64,000 nucleotides of DNA from Acidobacteriota bacterium (GTDB lineage Bacteria > Acidobacteriota > Thermoanaerobaculia > Multivoradales > J023), in the NCBI GenBank assembly GCA_029263315.1, contig JAJCXR010000047.1, positions 62,001-126,000 of the forward strand, in the 5' to 3' direction. A program made the translations under genes and the position numbers. Positions within the stretch are counted from its first letter, which is position 1, and the number at the start of each line of letters is the position of its first letter. Of this stretch, positions 16,361-25,950 are shown piece after piece. A model generated the notes under the pieces. The model was not told where the DNA came from. It saw nothing but the letters and a program-made list of their open reading frames with translations, and did not search any database.

Positions 16361-18901
16361 ATGAACAAGATACGACGCCTACTCCCTTGGGTTGCACCGG
16401 CGGTGCTGATCTTGGTCCTGTGGCTCTTACACCGAGAGCTCGCTGCGGTGACAGTGCAAGATGTCCGTACGGCGCTGTTGGACCTTCCCCTCGGGCGGCT
16501 GCTGGGCGCTGCCGGCTTCACCGTATTGGGTTTCATTGCACTGTCGGGGTATGACGTGCTCGGTTTCCGTATCTTGGAACAGCGCATCGCCTACCGCCGC
16601 ATTGCCATGGCTTCCTTTGTTGGTAACGCCTTCAGCCAGGCTCTCGGACACGGCCTGTTGACCGGCATTCCCATACGTCTACGTCTTTACACGGCCTGGG
16701 GGGTGAGCGCTGAGACGGTGGGCCGGGTCGTGGTGTACAGCTTTCTGAGCTTTTGGATCGGCCATTGGGCGCTGGCCGGAGCGGTTTTCATATGGCAGCC
16801 CTTGCCGTTGCCCGCAGCATGGTCGCTTCCATTTGCCACCTTGCGACCTTTCGGGGTGATCCTTTTCTCCATCGCGCTGTGCTACCTATTCTTCCTGGCG
16901 GTGCGTCGCCGTCCCGTCGTATTGCGCGGTTTCGAGGTGGCTCTGCCTTCGCCGCGCGTCGGGTTGTTGCAGATCGGTGTTGCGGCTCTGGATTTGACCT
17001 TGGCGGCGAGTGTTTTCTACTTGTTGCTCCCTGCTTCCCTGGAGATTTCTTTCGTCGAGCTCCTGGCGGTATATCTTTTAGCGAACATGATGGGTGTGGC
17101 CAGCACCTTGCCCGGTGGCCTCGGCGTTTTTGATGCGGTGCTGTTGATGCTACTGCCAACCGACTCGCCGGCTGCCCTGATCGGCTCGGTGCTGGCATTT
17201 CGCGCCATTTATTATCTCCTGCCGTTGTTGGTGGCGGCTGCGACCTTGGCGTGTCTCGAGATTCGTCGTCACCGTTCGTTGCTGACTCCGTGGGCACAGG
17301 CCGCTGGGCGGTGGGGAGGGGCTGTGGTGCCACAACTGCTGGCTGCCACCACCTTCGTCGGGGGCGCCTTGCTGTTGTTTTCCGGAGCCACGCCGGCCGT
17401 CGGCTCGCGCCTCGCTTGGCTAGGACGGGCCCTGCCGTTGCCGGTCATTGAGACATCGCATTTCTTGGGTAGCCTCATCGGCCTTGCCCTGTTGATCTTG
17501 GCCCGTGGCCTGCAACGTCGCATCCGAACCGCCTACCACTTGGCTGTGGGATTGCTGTCGGCGGGCACATTGGTCTCCTTGGGCAAGGGCGGCGATTACG
17601 AAGAAGCGGCCCTCTTGGCTCTGATGCTGGTCGTTCTGGTGCTATGCCGCCACCGTTTCGAGCGTCGCGCCTCGCTGGCCAGCTTGAGGCTGACCGCCGG
17701 CTGGACAGCGGCCATCGGCGCGGTGCTCATCGCCACCGCCTGGCTGGTTTGGTTCTCCTACCGCCATGTCGACTACGCCGGCGATTTGTGGTGGCGTTTT
17801 GCCCTCTTCGGCGAAGCCCCCCGCACCCTCCGTGCCTTGGTCGGGGTCGTCATCTTGGCGGCGGCGTTCTTGGTGGTGCGACTGCTGCGGGCGTCGCCGC
17901 CGGAGCCGGTGCCCCCGTCGGCTGAAGACTTGGAGCGCGCCGCGGCCATTGTCGAGGCGTCGCCGAGCTTGCAGGGCAACCTGGCCCTCTTGGGCGACAA
18001 ATCACTGCTTTTCGACGCGACGGGTAGGGCGATGCTGATGTATGGCATCGAAGGACGCAGTTGGGTGGCCATGGGCGGTCCGGTGGGGCCCGAGGACAAG
18101 CACGAAGAATTGGTTTGGCAATTCCGAGACATGGCGGAGCAACACGGCGGCTGGCCGGTGTTCTATCAAGTGGGCGAAGAGCATTTGGGGCTATGTGTCG
18201 AAATGGGGCTCTCGTTGATCAAGTTGGGCGAGGAGGGAACGGTGCCGCTGACCGGGTTCACCTTGGAAGGGAGCCAGCGCAAAGAGATGCGGCAGACGCT
18301 GCGGAAGTTGGAGAAGGAGGGCTTGAGCTTCGGTTGGATTGAAGACGTCCCGGCCCATATGGAGGAGCTACGAGCCATCTCGGGCGCCTGGTTGGATGAC
18401 AAGAACACCCGTGAGAAAGGATTCTCCCTGGGATTCTTCGAGCCCTCCTATCTGGAGCGCTACCCCATCGCTGTAGTGCGTTCCGGTGAACGGGTCATCG
18501 CCTTCGTCAACGTGTGGCGCAGCGGCGGCAAGGAGCTGTTGTCGGTCGACCTGATGCGCTCTCTGCCGGAAGCCCCACGTGGCGTTATGGACTTTCTGTT
18601 CATCCACTTGATGGTTTGGGGGGCAGAGAACGGCTACAAGGCGTTCAGTCTGGGCATGGCGCCCTTGGCGGGAATCGAGGAGCGTCCCGGTGTTTCGATA
18701 TGGAATCGGATCGGTGCGCTGGTCTACCGGCACGGGGAGCACTTCTACAATTTCCAGGGTTTACGCCAATACAAAGACAAATTCGACCCGATTTGGGAAC
18801 CACGTTTTCTGGCTTCTCCCGGGGGGCTTGCCTTGCCGCAGATTCTGACCAATGTCGCGACCTTGATCGCCGGTGGTTTGCGTGGTGTCTTTGCCCGCTG
18901 A
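16361..18901 (+). CDS. mprF: Phosphatidylglycerol lysyltransferase/flippase MprF-like
   Basis: An 846-aa protein. The N-terminal 540 residues hold 12-14 membrane helices of the MprF/UPF0104 flippase domain (GNAFSQALGHGLLTGIPIRLRLY, then MMGVASTLPGGLGVFDAVLL). The C-terminal 290 residues form the soluble DUF2156 acyl-transfer domain (LLFDATGRAMLMYGIEGRSW; VSIWNRIGALVYRHGEHFYNFQGLRQYKDKFDP, given here as two family landmarks). MprF moves an aminoacyl group from tRNA to phosphatidylglycerol and flips the product, reducing envelope negative charge and raising resistance to cationic peptides. Lysine versus alanine specificity cannot be told. The start lacks a ribosome site. The next gene overlaps its 3' end by about 29 bases. 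Confidence 0.92.
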   Translation: MNKIRRLLPWVAPAVLILVLWLLHRELAAVTVQDVRTALLDLPLGRLLGAAGFTVLGFIALSGYDVLGFRILEQRIAYRRIAMASFVGNAFSQALGHGLLTGIPIRLRLYTAWGVSAETVGRVVVYSFLSFWIGHWALAGAVFIWQPLPLPAAWSLPFATLRPFGVILFSIALCYLFFLAVRRRPVVLRGFEVALPSPRVGLLQIGVAALDLTLAASVFYLLLPASLEISFVELLAVYLLANMMGVASTLPGGLGVFDAVLLMLLPTDSPAALIGSVLAFRAIYYLLPLLVAAATLACLEIRRHRSLLTPWAQAAGRWGGAVVPQLLAATTFVGGALLLFSGATPAVGSRLAWLGRALPLPVIETSHFLGSLIGLALLILARGLQRRIRTAYHLAVGLLSAGTLVSLGKGGDYEEAALLALMLVVLVLCRHRFERRASLASLRLTAGWTAAIGAVLIATAWLVWFSYRHVDYAGDLWWRFALFGEAPRTLRALVGVVILAAAFLVVRLLRASPPEPVPPSAEDLERAAAIVEASPSLQGNLALLGDKSLLFDATGRAMLMYGIEGRSWVAMGGPVGPEDKHEELVWQFRDMAEQHGGWPVFYQVGEEHLGLCVEMGLSLIKLGEEGTVPLTGFTLEGSQRKEMRQTLRKLEKEGLSFGWIEDVPAHMEELRAISGAWLDDKNTREKGFSLGFFEPSYLERYPIAVVRSGERVIAFVNVWRSGGKELLSVDLMRSLPEAPRGVMDFLFIHLMVWGAENGYKAFSLGMAPLAGIEERPGVSIWNRIGALVYRHGEHFYNFQGLRQYKDKFDPIWEPRFLASPGGLALPQILTNVATLIAGGLRGVFAR

Positions 18902-19574
18902 GGTACCGCTATCGGTCCGCTGCCGCCGGTTGCTCGGCCGTTACCGATACACCTTGCTGACCCTTTTGGCCCTGCTCGTCGTGGCTTGGGTGACCGGTTC
19001 TCACGTCGCTCCCCTCGCCAAAGACTGGTTGTCGCGTTTGGGGTTTGCACCCCGCGACCTGGGGGCCGGACGCCTCCAGCGCTTGTTCCTCTCAGCCCTT
19101 TCGACCCACGGCGGCGGCAACTTCTGGCGAGCCCTGGGTATGGTCGCCCTGTTTGTCGGCCTCTGCGAACGGCGGATTGGAACCTGGCGAACCGCCATCA
19201 CTTTCTGGAGCGTGCACATCATGGTGTTAGTGGTGCTTTCCAGCACCATCTTGTTACAAATGCATTGGACCGGCTCGACCTTGCTCGGGCCGCTGCCCCT
19301 GCCCCGCGATGTCGGCCCCTCGGCCGGTGCTTTTGGTTGTTTGGGGGTGGCGGTCGCCTCAGCCCCGAGGGCATGGCGCTGGGGGCTAGGAACCGGTCTC
19401 ATGACGCTGATGCTCGCCGCCCTCGTTCTTCCCCCCTTGGCTGCGGTCCCTCCGGCAGTCGATTTGTCGGCCGACTTGGCGCATCTCTTGGCCTTCGGCG
19501 GCGGATGGCTGCTCGCCGTCGTAGCCTTCAGCTCGCCTTCCCTTGGTAGAGCACCGGCACCACCACCAGATTGA
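18873..19574 (+). CDS. Rhomboid-like small membrane protein
   Basis: Up to 233 aa with about six hydrophobic segments. The loop STHGGGNFWRALGMVALF, the GPSAGAFG segment and the later AHLLAFGGGWLL helix correspond in order to the rhomboid N-terminal loop/helix, the GxSxG-type serine helix and the His helix. A serine-histidine dyad is therefore possible, but the HxxxN motif is not canonical, so it may be inactive or only rhomboid-like. The start is uncertain: GTG codons at 18873, 18882 and 18885 all lie inside the mprF 3' end. Coupling to mprF suggests a role in the same lipid-modification unit. Its last 47 bases overlap the convergent RND gene. Confidence 0.6.
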   Translation: MVCVVSLPAEVPLSVRCRRLLGRYRYTLLTLLALLVVAWVTGSHVAPLAKDWLSRLGFAPRDLGAGRLQRLFLSALSTHGGGNFWRALGMVALFVGLCERRIGTWRTAITFWSVHIMVLVVLSSTILLQMHWTGSTLLGPLPLPRDVGPSAGAFGCLGVAVASAPRAWRWGLGTGLMTLMLAALVLPPLAAVPPAVDLSADLAHLLAFGGGWLLAVVAFSSPSLGRAPAPPPD

Positions 19575-22500
19575 GGAAGGTCGAGGTCAGCAATCCGCCC
19601 AGAATAACCAACGCCATGGGGCTCTGGATCTCATTGCCCGGCGCCCCGGACGCCAGGACCAGGGGCACCAGGGCGAAGCCGGCGGTCAGGGCGGTCATGA
19701 GGATGGGCGCCATGCGCTCTTCCGAGCCTTGACGCACCGCCTCGGTCAGGGACAAACCCGCGGCCCGCAGGCGTTGGTAATTGTTGACCAACAGCACGCC
19801 GTTGCGGGTGGCGATGCCGAAGAGGGTGACGAATCCCACCAGGGTGGCGATGGACAGCACGCCGTGGGTCAGCGCCAGGGCACCAATGCCGCCGATCAGC
19901 GCCAGAGGCAGATTGACCAACACCACCAGGGTGTCGCGATGGCTGCCGAACTCGAGGAACAGCAGGCCGTACATGCCCAGCAGGATGAGAATCGATAGCA
20001 GAGACAGGTTTTGCACGCTGCGTGCGGCCTCTTCGAACTGGCCGCCGAAGGTCACCAGATAACCCGCCGGAAGATCGAGCTGGGCGTCCACCTCGGCCTG
20101 GGCCCGCTCGACGGTACCGGCGAGATCCGTCCCCGCGACGTTGGCGGTGATCATGGCGACCCGCTGGGCGTTCTCCCGCCGAATCAAGGATGGGCCGAGA
20201 TCGCGGCGCAAGTTGGCCACCGTATCGAGGCGCAGGACATCGCCTTGCGGCGTCGACACCGGCAAACCGGCCAGCTTTTCGGGGGCGTCCCGCAGGCTGG
20301 TAGGAAAGCGCACGGCGACCGATGCCGTGGTGCCGTCCTCGATGATCTCACCCACCACCACCCCTTGGAAGAGCAGCTCGATGGCCTCCGCCAGATCGGC
20401 GGGCAGGATGCCGAAGCGGGCCATGGCGGTGCGGTCGAAATCGATCACCAGTTGGGGAATCGCCGATTGCTCCTGGTTCGACAGGTCGACGATGTCCGAC
20501 ACACCGCCGAGAATTCCCTCGACGCGGGCCGCCAAGCTGCGCAGCACCGTCAGGTCGGGGCCCGAGATCTTGACCGCCAGATTGGTCTTGGAACCCGAGA
20601 TCATGTGGTCGATGCGATGGCTGATGGGCTGGCCAAAGGAGATGTCGGTGCCGGGAATCGTCGCCACGGCGCGGCGCATGGCGTCGACCAAGGCGTCCTT
20701 GGAACGGCCATGCTCCAGGGGCCCGAGGACCACCTCCAGCTCCGAGGCATTGACCCCTTGCACATGCTCGTCTTTCTCGGCGCGGCCGGTACGACGGCTG
20801 GTGGAGATCACCTCGGGAAAAGCCAGCAGGGCTTCTTCCACTTGGCCCCCCAGGCGATCGCTCTCCGCCAGGGGAATGCCGGGTGGGCTGACCACCGAGA
20901 TGGTGAGCGACCCTTCGTTGAACGGTGGAAGGAAGCTGCGGTCGAGCCGTGGCAGCAGGGCGACGGCGACCCCCACCAGGACAAAGACACTCGCCAACAC
21001 GGCATGCCGATGCGCCAAACACCACGACAGGGTCGGTCGATAGAGGGCATGCAGACGGCGCAGCAGGGCCGGCTGTTTGGCGTCGAGGGCAGCGGAGCGG
21101 CCGAGGAGCCAGAGGCAAAGCACGGGGGTGACCGTCAAGGCCACCACCAGGGAGGCGGCCACGGCGGTGATGAAGGCTAGCCCCAAGGGGCGCAGCAGGC
21201 GACCCTCGATGCCGGGCAAGAAGAAGATGGGCAAGAACACCAGGATGATGATCAAGGTGGCGAAGAGGATGGGGCTGACCACTTCGGTGGTGGCCTGGGC
21301 CACCACCTCGTGGGCCCCCCGCTGCTCGTCGGCGGGTCGCTTTTGGTCTTCCTTGAGGCGGCGGAAGACGTTTTCCACGGCGATGATGGCATCGTCCACC
21401 AGCAAGCCGATGGCGATGGTGAGGCCCCCCAAGATCATCGTATTGACGGTCAAACCGAGGAACGAGAGGGCGAAAATGGCTGTCACCAAGGATAAGGGGA
21501 TGGCCAAGGTCGAGATGAAGGTGGTGCGCAGGCTGCCGAGGAAGAGGGCCAGGACGATGACCACCAAGAAGGCTCCATCGCGCAGCGCTACGGTGACGTT
21601 GTGGAGGGCCACCGAGATGAAATCCGCCTGACGGAAGTTTTCCTTTTCCAGCACCACACCCTGCGGCAGGGTCCGTTGCAGGCGCTCGAGTGCAGCGTCG
21701 ATGGCCGCCGTCAGCTGGAGAGTGTTGGCCCCCGGCTGCTTCTGGACCGACAGCACCACGGCGGGTCGGTTGCGGTACGACGCCGTGCCGCGGGCCGGCT
21801 CGGCGCCCCAGGCCACCTCGGCGAGATCGGCCACCCGCAAGGGGACACCGTCCACCGTGCGAACCACCGCTGAGGCGATATCCTGCAGGTCCTCCGCCTG
21901 GCCGAGACCGCGCACCAAGTATTCCTGGCCGCTCTCGACGTGGAAACCCGCCGCCGGGCTGCGACTGGCCCGCGACACTGCATGCAACACCGCCGACATG
22001 GGCACGTCATGCTCCACCAGGGCGTTGGGGCGGACGGTAACCTGTAGCTGACGCACCTCACCGCCGATGGGGATGACTTGCGAAATCCCCGAAATGGAGA
22101 GCAGGTGGCGCACCACGACGCTGTCCGCCAAGCGGCGGAGCTCCATGGCCGAGACGGTCTCCGAGGTCATGGCGATGAAGGTGATCTCGCCCATGATCGA
22201 GGAGATGGGTCCCAGCTCCGGCGGTTCCACCTGGGCGGGTAAGTCGAGGCGTTGTAGACGCTCGCTCACCACCTGGCGAGCCCGGTAGATGTCGGTGCCC
22301 CAATCGAGCTCTACCCACAGCACCGAAATGCCATCGGCGGAGACCGAGCGCAACCGCCTGACCCCGGGGGAGCCGTTGACCGCCGCCTCGATGGGAAAGG
22401 TCACCAAACGCTCCACTTCCTCGGGCGCCATGCCCTGAGCCTCGGTGATCACGGTGACCGTCGGCGCCGACAGGTCGGGGAAGATCTCCACCGGCAGTTG

Positions 22501-22602
22501 GCGAATCCAACCGGCACCCAGGACCAACAGCAGCACAGCCCCCACCACAACCATGACGCGATAACGTAACGAGAAGCGAATCAACATCTCCAGTCGTCCC
22601 AT
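19528..22602 (-). CDS. RND efflux transporter inner-membrane pump (CusA/CzcA-like)
   Basis: About 1024 aa, started at the ATG at 22602 because AAGGGG lies 7-8 bases upstream. It shows the full RND plan: N-terminal helix, porter domain, helices 2-6, a second helix at AVLASVFVLVGVAVALLPRLD, a second porter domain and helices 8-12. IGLLVDDAIIAVENVFRRL in helix 4 carries the proton-relay acids. Sequence character (PVEIFPDLSAPTVTVITEA; GVRRLRSVS) is that of the heavy-metal (HME) branch rather than the drug (HAE1) branch. It is the last gene of a five-gene operon with adaptor, outer-membrane factor and two His-rich proteins, which supports metal export. The ion is not identifiable. Confidence 0.9.
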   Translation of the reverse strand: MGRLEMLIRFSLRYRVMVVVGAVLLLVLGAGWIRQLPVEIFPDLSAPTVTVITEAQGMAPEEVERLVTFPIEAAVNGSPGVRRLRSVSADGISVLWVELDWGTDIYRARQVVSERLQRLDLPAQVEPPELGPISSIMGEITFIAMTSETVSAMELRRLADSVVVRHLLSISGISQVIPIGGEVRQLQVTVRPNALVEHDVPMSAVLHAVSRASRSPAAGFHVESGQEYLVRGLGQAEDLQDIASAVVRTVDGVPLRVADLAEVAWGAEPARGTASYRNRPAVVLSVQKQPGANTLQLTAAIDAALERLQRTLPQGVVLEKENFRQADFISVALHNVTVALRDGAFLVVIVLALFLGSLRTTFISTLAIPLSLVTAIFALSFLGLTVNTMILGGLTIAIGLLVDDAIIAVENVFRRLKEDQKRPADEQRGAHEVVAQATTEVVSPILFATLIIILVFLPIFFLPGIEGRLLRPLGLAFITAVAASLVVALTVTPVLCLWLLGRSAALDAKQPALLRRLHALYRPTLSWCLAHRHAVLASVFVLVGVAVALLPRLDRSFLPPFNEGSLTISVVSPPGIPLAESDRLGGQVEEALLAFPEVISTSRRTGRAEKDEHVQGVNASELEVVLGPLEHGRSKDALVDAMRRAVATIPGTDISFGQPISHRIDHMISGSKTNLAVKISGPDLTVLRSLAARVEGILGGVSDIVDLSNQEQSAIPQLVIDFDRTAMARFGILPADLAEAIELLFQGVVVGEIIEDGTTASVAVRFPTSLRDAPEKLAGLPVSTPQGDVLRLDTVANLRRDLGPSLIRRENAQRVAMITANVAGTDLAGTVERAQAEVDAQLDLPAGYLVTFGGQFEEAARSVQNLSLLSILILLGMYGLLFLEFGSHRDTLVVLVNLPLALIGGIGALALTHGVLSIATLVGFVTLFGIATRNGVLLVNNYQRLRAAGLSLTEAVRQGSEERMAPILMTALTAGFALVPLVLASGAPGNEIQSPMALVILGGLLTSTFLNLVVVPVLYQGKAS

Positions 22603-22615
22603 CGTCATTCCCCTT

Positions 22616-24217
22616 TCAGTGCTGGTGGCCATGGCCGACGCCGCTGGACATCAATGACGAACGTCGAATGGCTTCGCCGCCCTGCTGCACCAGGCGTTGG
22701 CCTGGGGTCAGGCCGGCCACCAACAGGAGGTCCCCCTGACGATCGAGGGGTTCTACGACTTGACGCACGAAGGTCTCACCGGCGAGCTGGAGATAGACCA
22801 CCGGCACGCCGCCGTCATCCACCAAGGCGGAGCTGGGGATCACCACCCCTTGGCGTTGGGTGGCGAGCAGCACTTGCACGTCCCACGTCGATGCGAGCCG
22901 CAGTGGAGCTTCGGCCGGCAGCTCCAGAAGGGCCGTCACCGTCGCCGTCGAGGCCGACAGCTCCGGCGCCAGGGCCACCATCCGCACCCCATCGAGGCGG
23001 CGTAGGGGTTGTCCCTCGCCGTCACTGAGCACCACCCCGGCAAGGCCGTCGGACTCCAGCTGCCGGGCCGCCTGGGGGGAGAGTGAAACCGCCAGCCACA
23101 CCAGATCGGTTCGTACTTGGCGGGCCAGCGCTTGACCGGCGCTCACCGTGGCGCCGGGGGAGATATCGACCGCCGCCATGGTCCCCGCCAAGGGAGCTTT
23201 CAAGGTGATGCCCCCCGCTATGCCGCCCCGGCGAGAGGATTGGGCGGCTTCGAGATCGCGGCGGGCGGCGCCCCGACGGGCCTCCAGGGTCTCCACCAGG
23301 AGGCGAGCGTCCTCCACCTCCCGGCGGCTGGTGGCCTGTAGATCGAGCAGCTCCTGGAGCCTGCCGAGACGGCCGCGGGCGGTGGCCAGCTCGGCGGTCA
23401 AGGAGGCCAACTCGGCTTCCAGGGACGCCAAACTGCGGTCGACGGCGACGTGGGGCACCACCTGGAAAAGGGGTGCGCCTCGGTCCATCGACTGGCCGAC
23501 GAAGGGCCATGGCGTCTTGCCCGAGGCGGCGACCACGATGCCGTCCAGCGGTGCGGTGATGACCACGTCGCCACCGGCCGGTGGCTGGACCTTGGCGAGC
23601 CCCGAGACGCTGCGCGCCAGCGCTCCGGAACGCACCCAGTCGGTTGAGAAGGAGCTGCGCCACTGCTCTTCTTTGAGGAAGGTGAGCGGCTCGCCGCCGT
23701 CGGACGCCCCTTTGGGGGCCGGTGCCACCAGCAGTCGACCCGGTTGTTGGGCCTCGCCGACGCGTAGGCGTCCACCGCGGATCTCTTCACTGCCCTGGGG
23801 TCCGTTGACACCTCCAGGTTCGCTGATGCGGAACAGAATCTCGACCTCGCCGGCGGTCCTGGGCTCGATCTCCACATTGAAGACGCCGGGCCGCGACGGA
23901 GCATCGGCGCTGAAAATCTCCTCGCCGGAATCTCTCCGCAAAACCACCTCCACCGTGCCTTCGGCCAGCGCCGCGAAGTCCCGCAAGCGGGTGACGTGGG
24001 TGTGGGCGACCGTGATCACACCCACCGCCAAGGGTTTGGCCTCGGGGAAAATCTCGTAGTGATCGCCCCAGGCGGTGACCGACCAGGTCTCTGGGGTCGG
24101 CGGGTTGTCACTGGTGTCGGGGGCGGCACAGCCGCCGAGGGCCGACAGGCAGAGGGCGAAGCTGCACAATGATGTTGCGATCTTTGGTCTTGATCGCCCC
24201 TTAGCCGCTGTGGTCAT
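22616..24217 (-). CDS. RND efflux periplasmic adaptor lipoprotein
   Basis: A 533-aa membrane fusion protein. The ATG at 24217 is chosen because GGAGG lies 7 bases upstream; the longer frame upstream only reads the His-rich gene in another frame. It has a signal peptide with lipobox LGGC (Cys30), an extra N-terminal beta domain of about 150 residues (GVITVAHTHVTRLRDFAALA), then barrel-sandwich and coiled-coil hairpin (LASLEAELASLTAELATARGR as two heptad blocks) and a C-terminal beta-barrel. The extra N-terminal domain is seen in some CusB/CzcB-like adaptors. It links the inner-membrane pump to the outer-membrane factor. It overlaps the upstream His-rich gene by 17 bases. Confidence 0.9.
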   Translation of the reverse strand: MTTAAKGRSRPKIATSLCSFALCLSALGGCAAPDTSDNPPTPETWSVTAWGDHYEIFPEAKPLAVGVITVAHTHVTRLRDFAALAEGTVEVVLRRDSGEEIFSADAPSRPGVFNVEIEPRTAGEVEILFRISEPGGVNGPQGSEEIRGGRLRVGEAQQPGRLLVAPAPKGASDGGEPLTFLKEEQWRSSFSTDWVRSGALARSVSGLAKVQPPAGGDVVITAPLDGIVVAASGKTPWPFVGQSMDRGAPLFQVVPHVAVDRSLASLEAELASLTAELATARGRLGRLQELLDLQATSRREVEDARLLVETLEARRGAARRDLEAAQSSRRGGIAGGITLKAPLAGTMAAVDISPGATVSAGQALARQVRTDLVWLAVSLSPQAARQLESDGLAGVVLSDGEGQPLRRLDGVRMVALAPELSASTATVTALLELPAEAPLRLASTWDVQVLLATQRQGVVIPSSALVDDGGVPVVYLQLAGETFVRQVVEPLDRQGDLLLVAGLTPGQRLVQQGGEAIRRSSLMSSGVGHGHQH

Positions 24218-24632
24218 GGTCACCTCCATCCCCGGAGTCATGACTGTGGCTTTCTTCATGACTGTGGCCTTCTTCATGACTGAGGCCTTCTTCATGACTG
24301 TGCTCCTCGGAGTCGTGCTCTTCAAGGTCATGCTCCTCGACATGAGCCTCATCGGGGCCGTGACTGTGCTCGTCGTCGCCATGGGAATGGCTTGTCGTCT
24401 GCTGCGTCACATCGTCTTGGTTCAGTGCCTCGGAGCTGACCTCTTCGGGATAGGCGGGCTCAAATACCACTTGTGGCGCTTCGTCGGTGGGTGTTGGCTC
24501 CTGGACAGCCTGGGCGTCCGGCGTCGACGGCGCCTCCGTCGGCGGTTCCTGTTGTTGGCAGGCAGCTGTCAGCAAGGCGGCGATGAAGGCTGCACCGAGG
24601 AAGTGCATCATCTTGGCGGCGTATCGGTTCAT
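24201..24632 (-). CDS. His/Glu-rich periplasmic lipoprotein, probable metal binder
   Basis: A 143-aa protein with signal peptide and lipobox TAAC (Cys25), a Pro/Glu/Thr-rich spacer (about 27-75), and a C-terminal 65 residues dominated by His, Glu, Asp and Ser (for example SHEEGHSHEESHSHDSG). No folded domain is evident. Such tails bind Zn, Cu, Ni or Co with moderate affinity; a metal buffer or chaperone feeding the adjacent pump is the natural role. The start follows GGAG and overlaps the stop of the outer-membrane factor by 4 bases. The tail is encoded partly by an 18-bp tandem repeat (24239 onward). Confidence 0.82.
   Translation of the reverse strand: MNRYAAKMMHFLGAAFIAALLTAACQQQEPPTEAPSTPDAQAVQEPTPTDEAPQVVFEPAYPEEVSSEALNQDDVTQQTTSHSHGDDEHSHGPDEAHVEEHDLEEHDSEEHSHEEGLSHEEGHSHEESHSHDSGDGGDHDHSG
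24239..24300. repeat. 18-bp tandem repeat inside the His-rich gene
   Basis: The plus-strand unit CATGACTGTGGCCTTCTT occurs at 24239-24256, 24257-24274 and 24275-24292 with one or two changes each, then a partial copy. In the gene's frame each unit adds a six-residue HEEGHS-type block, so copy-number change lengthens or shortens the metal-binding tail without a frameshift. Confidence 0.85.
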
Positions 24633-25888
24633 GGCGAGGTCTCCGGTGAAGGTTGCGGCGATAGGTTTGTGGCCAGCTGGTCGTCGCCGAGCTGTTGCAG
24701 TCGGCGGTGAGCTGCCAGGGCGGCTTGGTGCAGGTCGAGCCAGGTTTCTTCGGCTTCGGTCACCGCCCGCTGGGTATCGAGGAGATCGGTGAGATCAGCC
24801 TCACCGTATTGAAAGGCGGTGGTAGCGGCTTGCAGCATGGAGTTGTTGTCGGCCAGCGCCTGCTCGGCGGTCGTGGCGGCGGTCCGCAAGCGTTGGTAGG
24901 ACGCCAAGGCGGCCGTCCGCCGGGGTGTGATCTGGCGCTCGAGTGTCTCCAATCGTCCACGGGCCGCCGCCAGCTGCGCCTCGGCGACCGCTTTCTCGGC
25001 CCGTTTGCGATCGAACAACGGGATCGACCAGCCAACACCGAGCAGGACGCCGCCGGAGGATTGTGAGCCGTCTTCCTGCCGTTGCCAGCCGAGGGTCAGG
25101 TCGGGAGAGGCGACGAGGCGATTGGCCAGACGCCGCTCGAGCTCCGCCGCCGCCACTTCGGAGCGACCGGCCCGCAGCAGCGCGTGGCCTTCTCCCAGGC
25201 TAGGTGGCGGTGGCAGCGGCGGCAACGAGGGTTCGGCGTCGGCCGGTAGGCCGGGGTACCAAGCCGAGATCTCAGCCCGTGCGGTGTCGATGTCGGCCTG
25301 GAGCATCTCCAGACGCGCCCGCAGCTCGGCGGATGCTAGACGCAGCCTCCGGGCGTCGAGACCCGAGGCCTCTCCCTTCTCAGCCCGTGCCACCTGCTGC
25401 TGCAACAAGGCTTCGAGGCGCTGGGCTTGCATTGACAGATGCTGCCGCCGTCGTGCAGCGACGGCCCACTCGGCGTAGCTCTCCCGCACCAGTGAGCGTA
25501 TTGCGGCGACATCGACATCGAAACGGGCCTGTGCAGCGTCGAGGTAACCCTCCCGGGCTTGGCGGTGCAGCCGTCGGCTGGTCTCAGGCAGCTGCCAGGA
25601 CAGGGTCCATTCGGTCTGCCTTTGGGGGCCGCTGGGATTTTCGTAATCGAGGCCAAGGGTGGGATTCTGCCAGGTGGTGGCCGCCACCACGCCAGCTTTG
25701 GCCAGGGCGATGGCCTGGGCTTTCTCGATCACCGCGGGGTGCTGGGGATCCAAGGCCGAGAGCAGCTCGTCCTCGGAGACCACCGTGGGAACCGCCGTCG
25801 GCGCCGCGGTGTCGCCACCGGCGACCGACGGAAGCGATAGCAAGACGAACACGACCGAGCACAGGCCGGTCAGAACAAGGCGATGCAT
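24629..25888 (-). CDS. TolC-family outer-membrane efflux factor (CusC/CzcC-like)
   Basis: A 419-aa protein with a classical signal peptide (cleavage near SVAGGD) and an AAAGGAG-type ribosome site. It has two outer-membrane factor repeats: the first begins DELLSALDPQHPAVIEKAQ and the second GHALLRAGRSEVAAAELERRL, each followed by long heptad-rich helices and a strand such as TLGWQRQEDGSQSSGG. It forms the trimeric outer-membrane channel of the tripartite pump. It is gene two of the operon and overlaps the His-rich lipoprotein start. Confidence 0.92.
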   Translation of the reverse strand: MHRLVLTGLCSVVFVLLSLPSVAGGDTAAPTAVPTVVSEDELLSALDPQHPAVIEKAQAIALAKAGVVAATTWQNPTLGLDYENPSGPQRQTEWTLSWQLPETSRRLHRQAREGYLDAAQARFDVDVAAIRSLVRESYAEWAVAARRRQHLSMQAQRLEALLQQQVARAEKGEASGLDARRLRLASAELRARLEMLQADIDTARAEISAWYPGLPADAEPSLPPLPPPPSLGEGHALLRAGRSEVAAAELERRLANRLVASPDLTLGWQRQEDGSQSSGGVLLGVGWSIPLFDRKRAEKAVAEAQLAAARGRLETLERQITPRRTAALASYQRLRTAATTAEQALADNNSMLQAATTAFQYGEADLTDLLDTQRAVTEAEETWLDLHQAALAAHRRLQQLGDDQLATNLSPQPSPETSP

Positions 25889-25950
25889 GCTGACTCCTTT
25901 CCACAGATTGAGGTTTCAAGGCCGTCATGGGCCTGACCAACATCTGTGGA

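Noticed and set aside
20011..21180. Plus-strand open frame opposite the RND gene
   Set aside because: Low-complexity Gly/His/Asp/Gln product antisense to a well-defined transporter.
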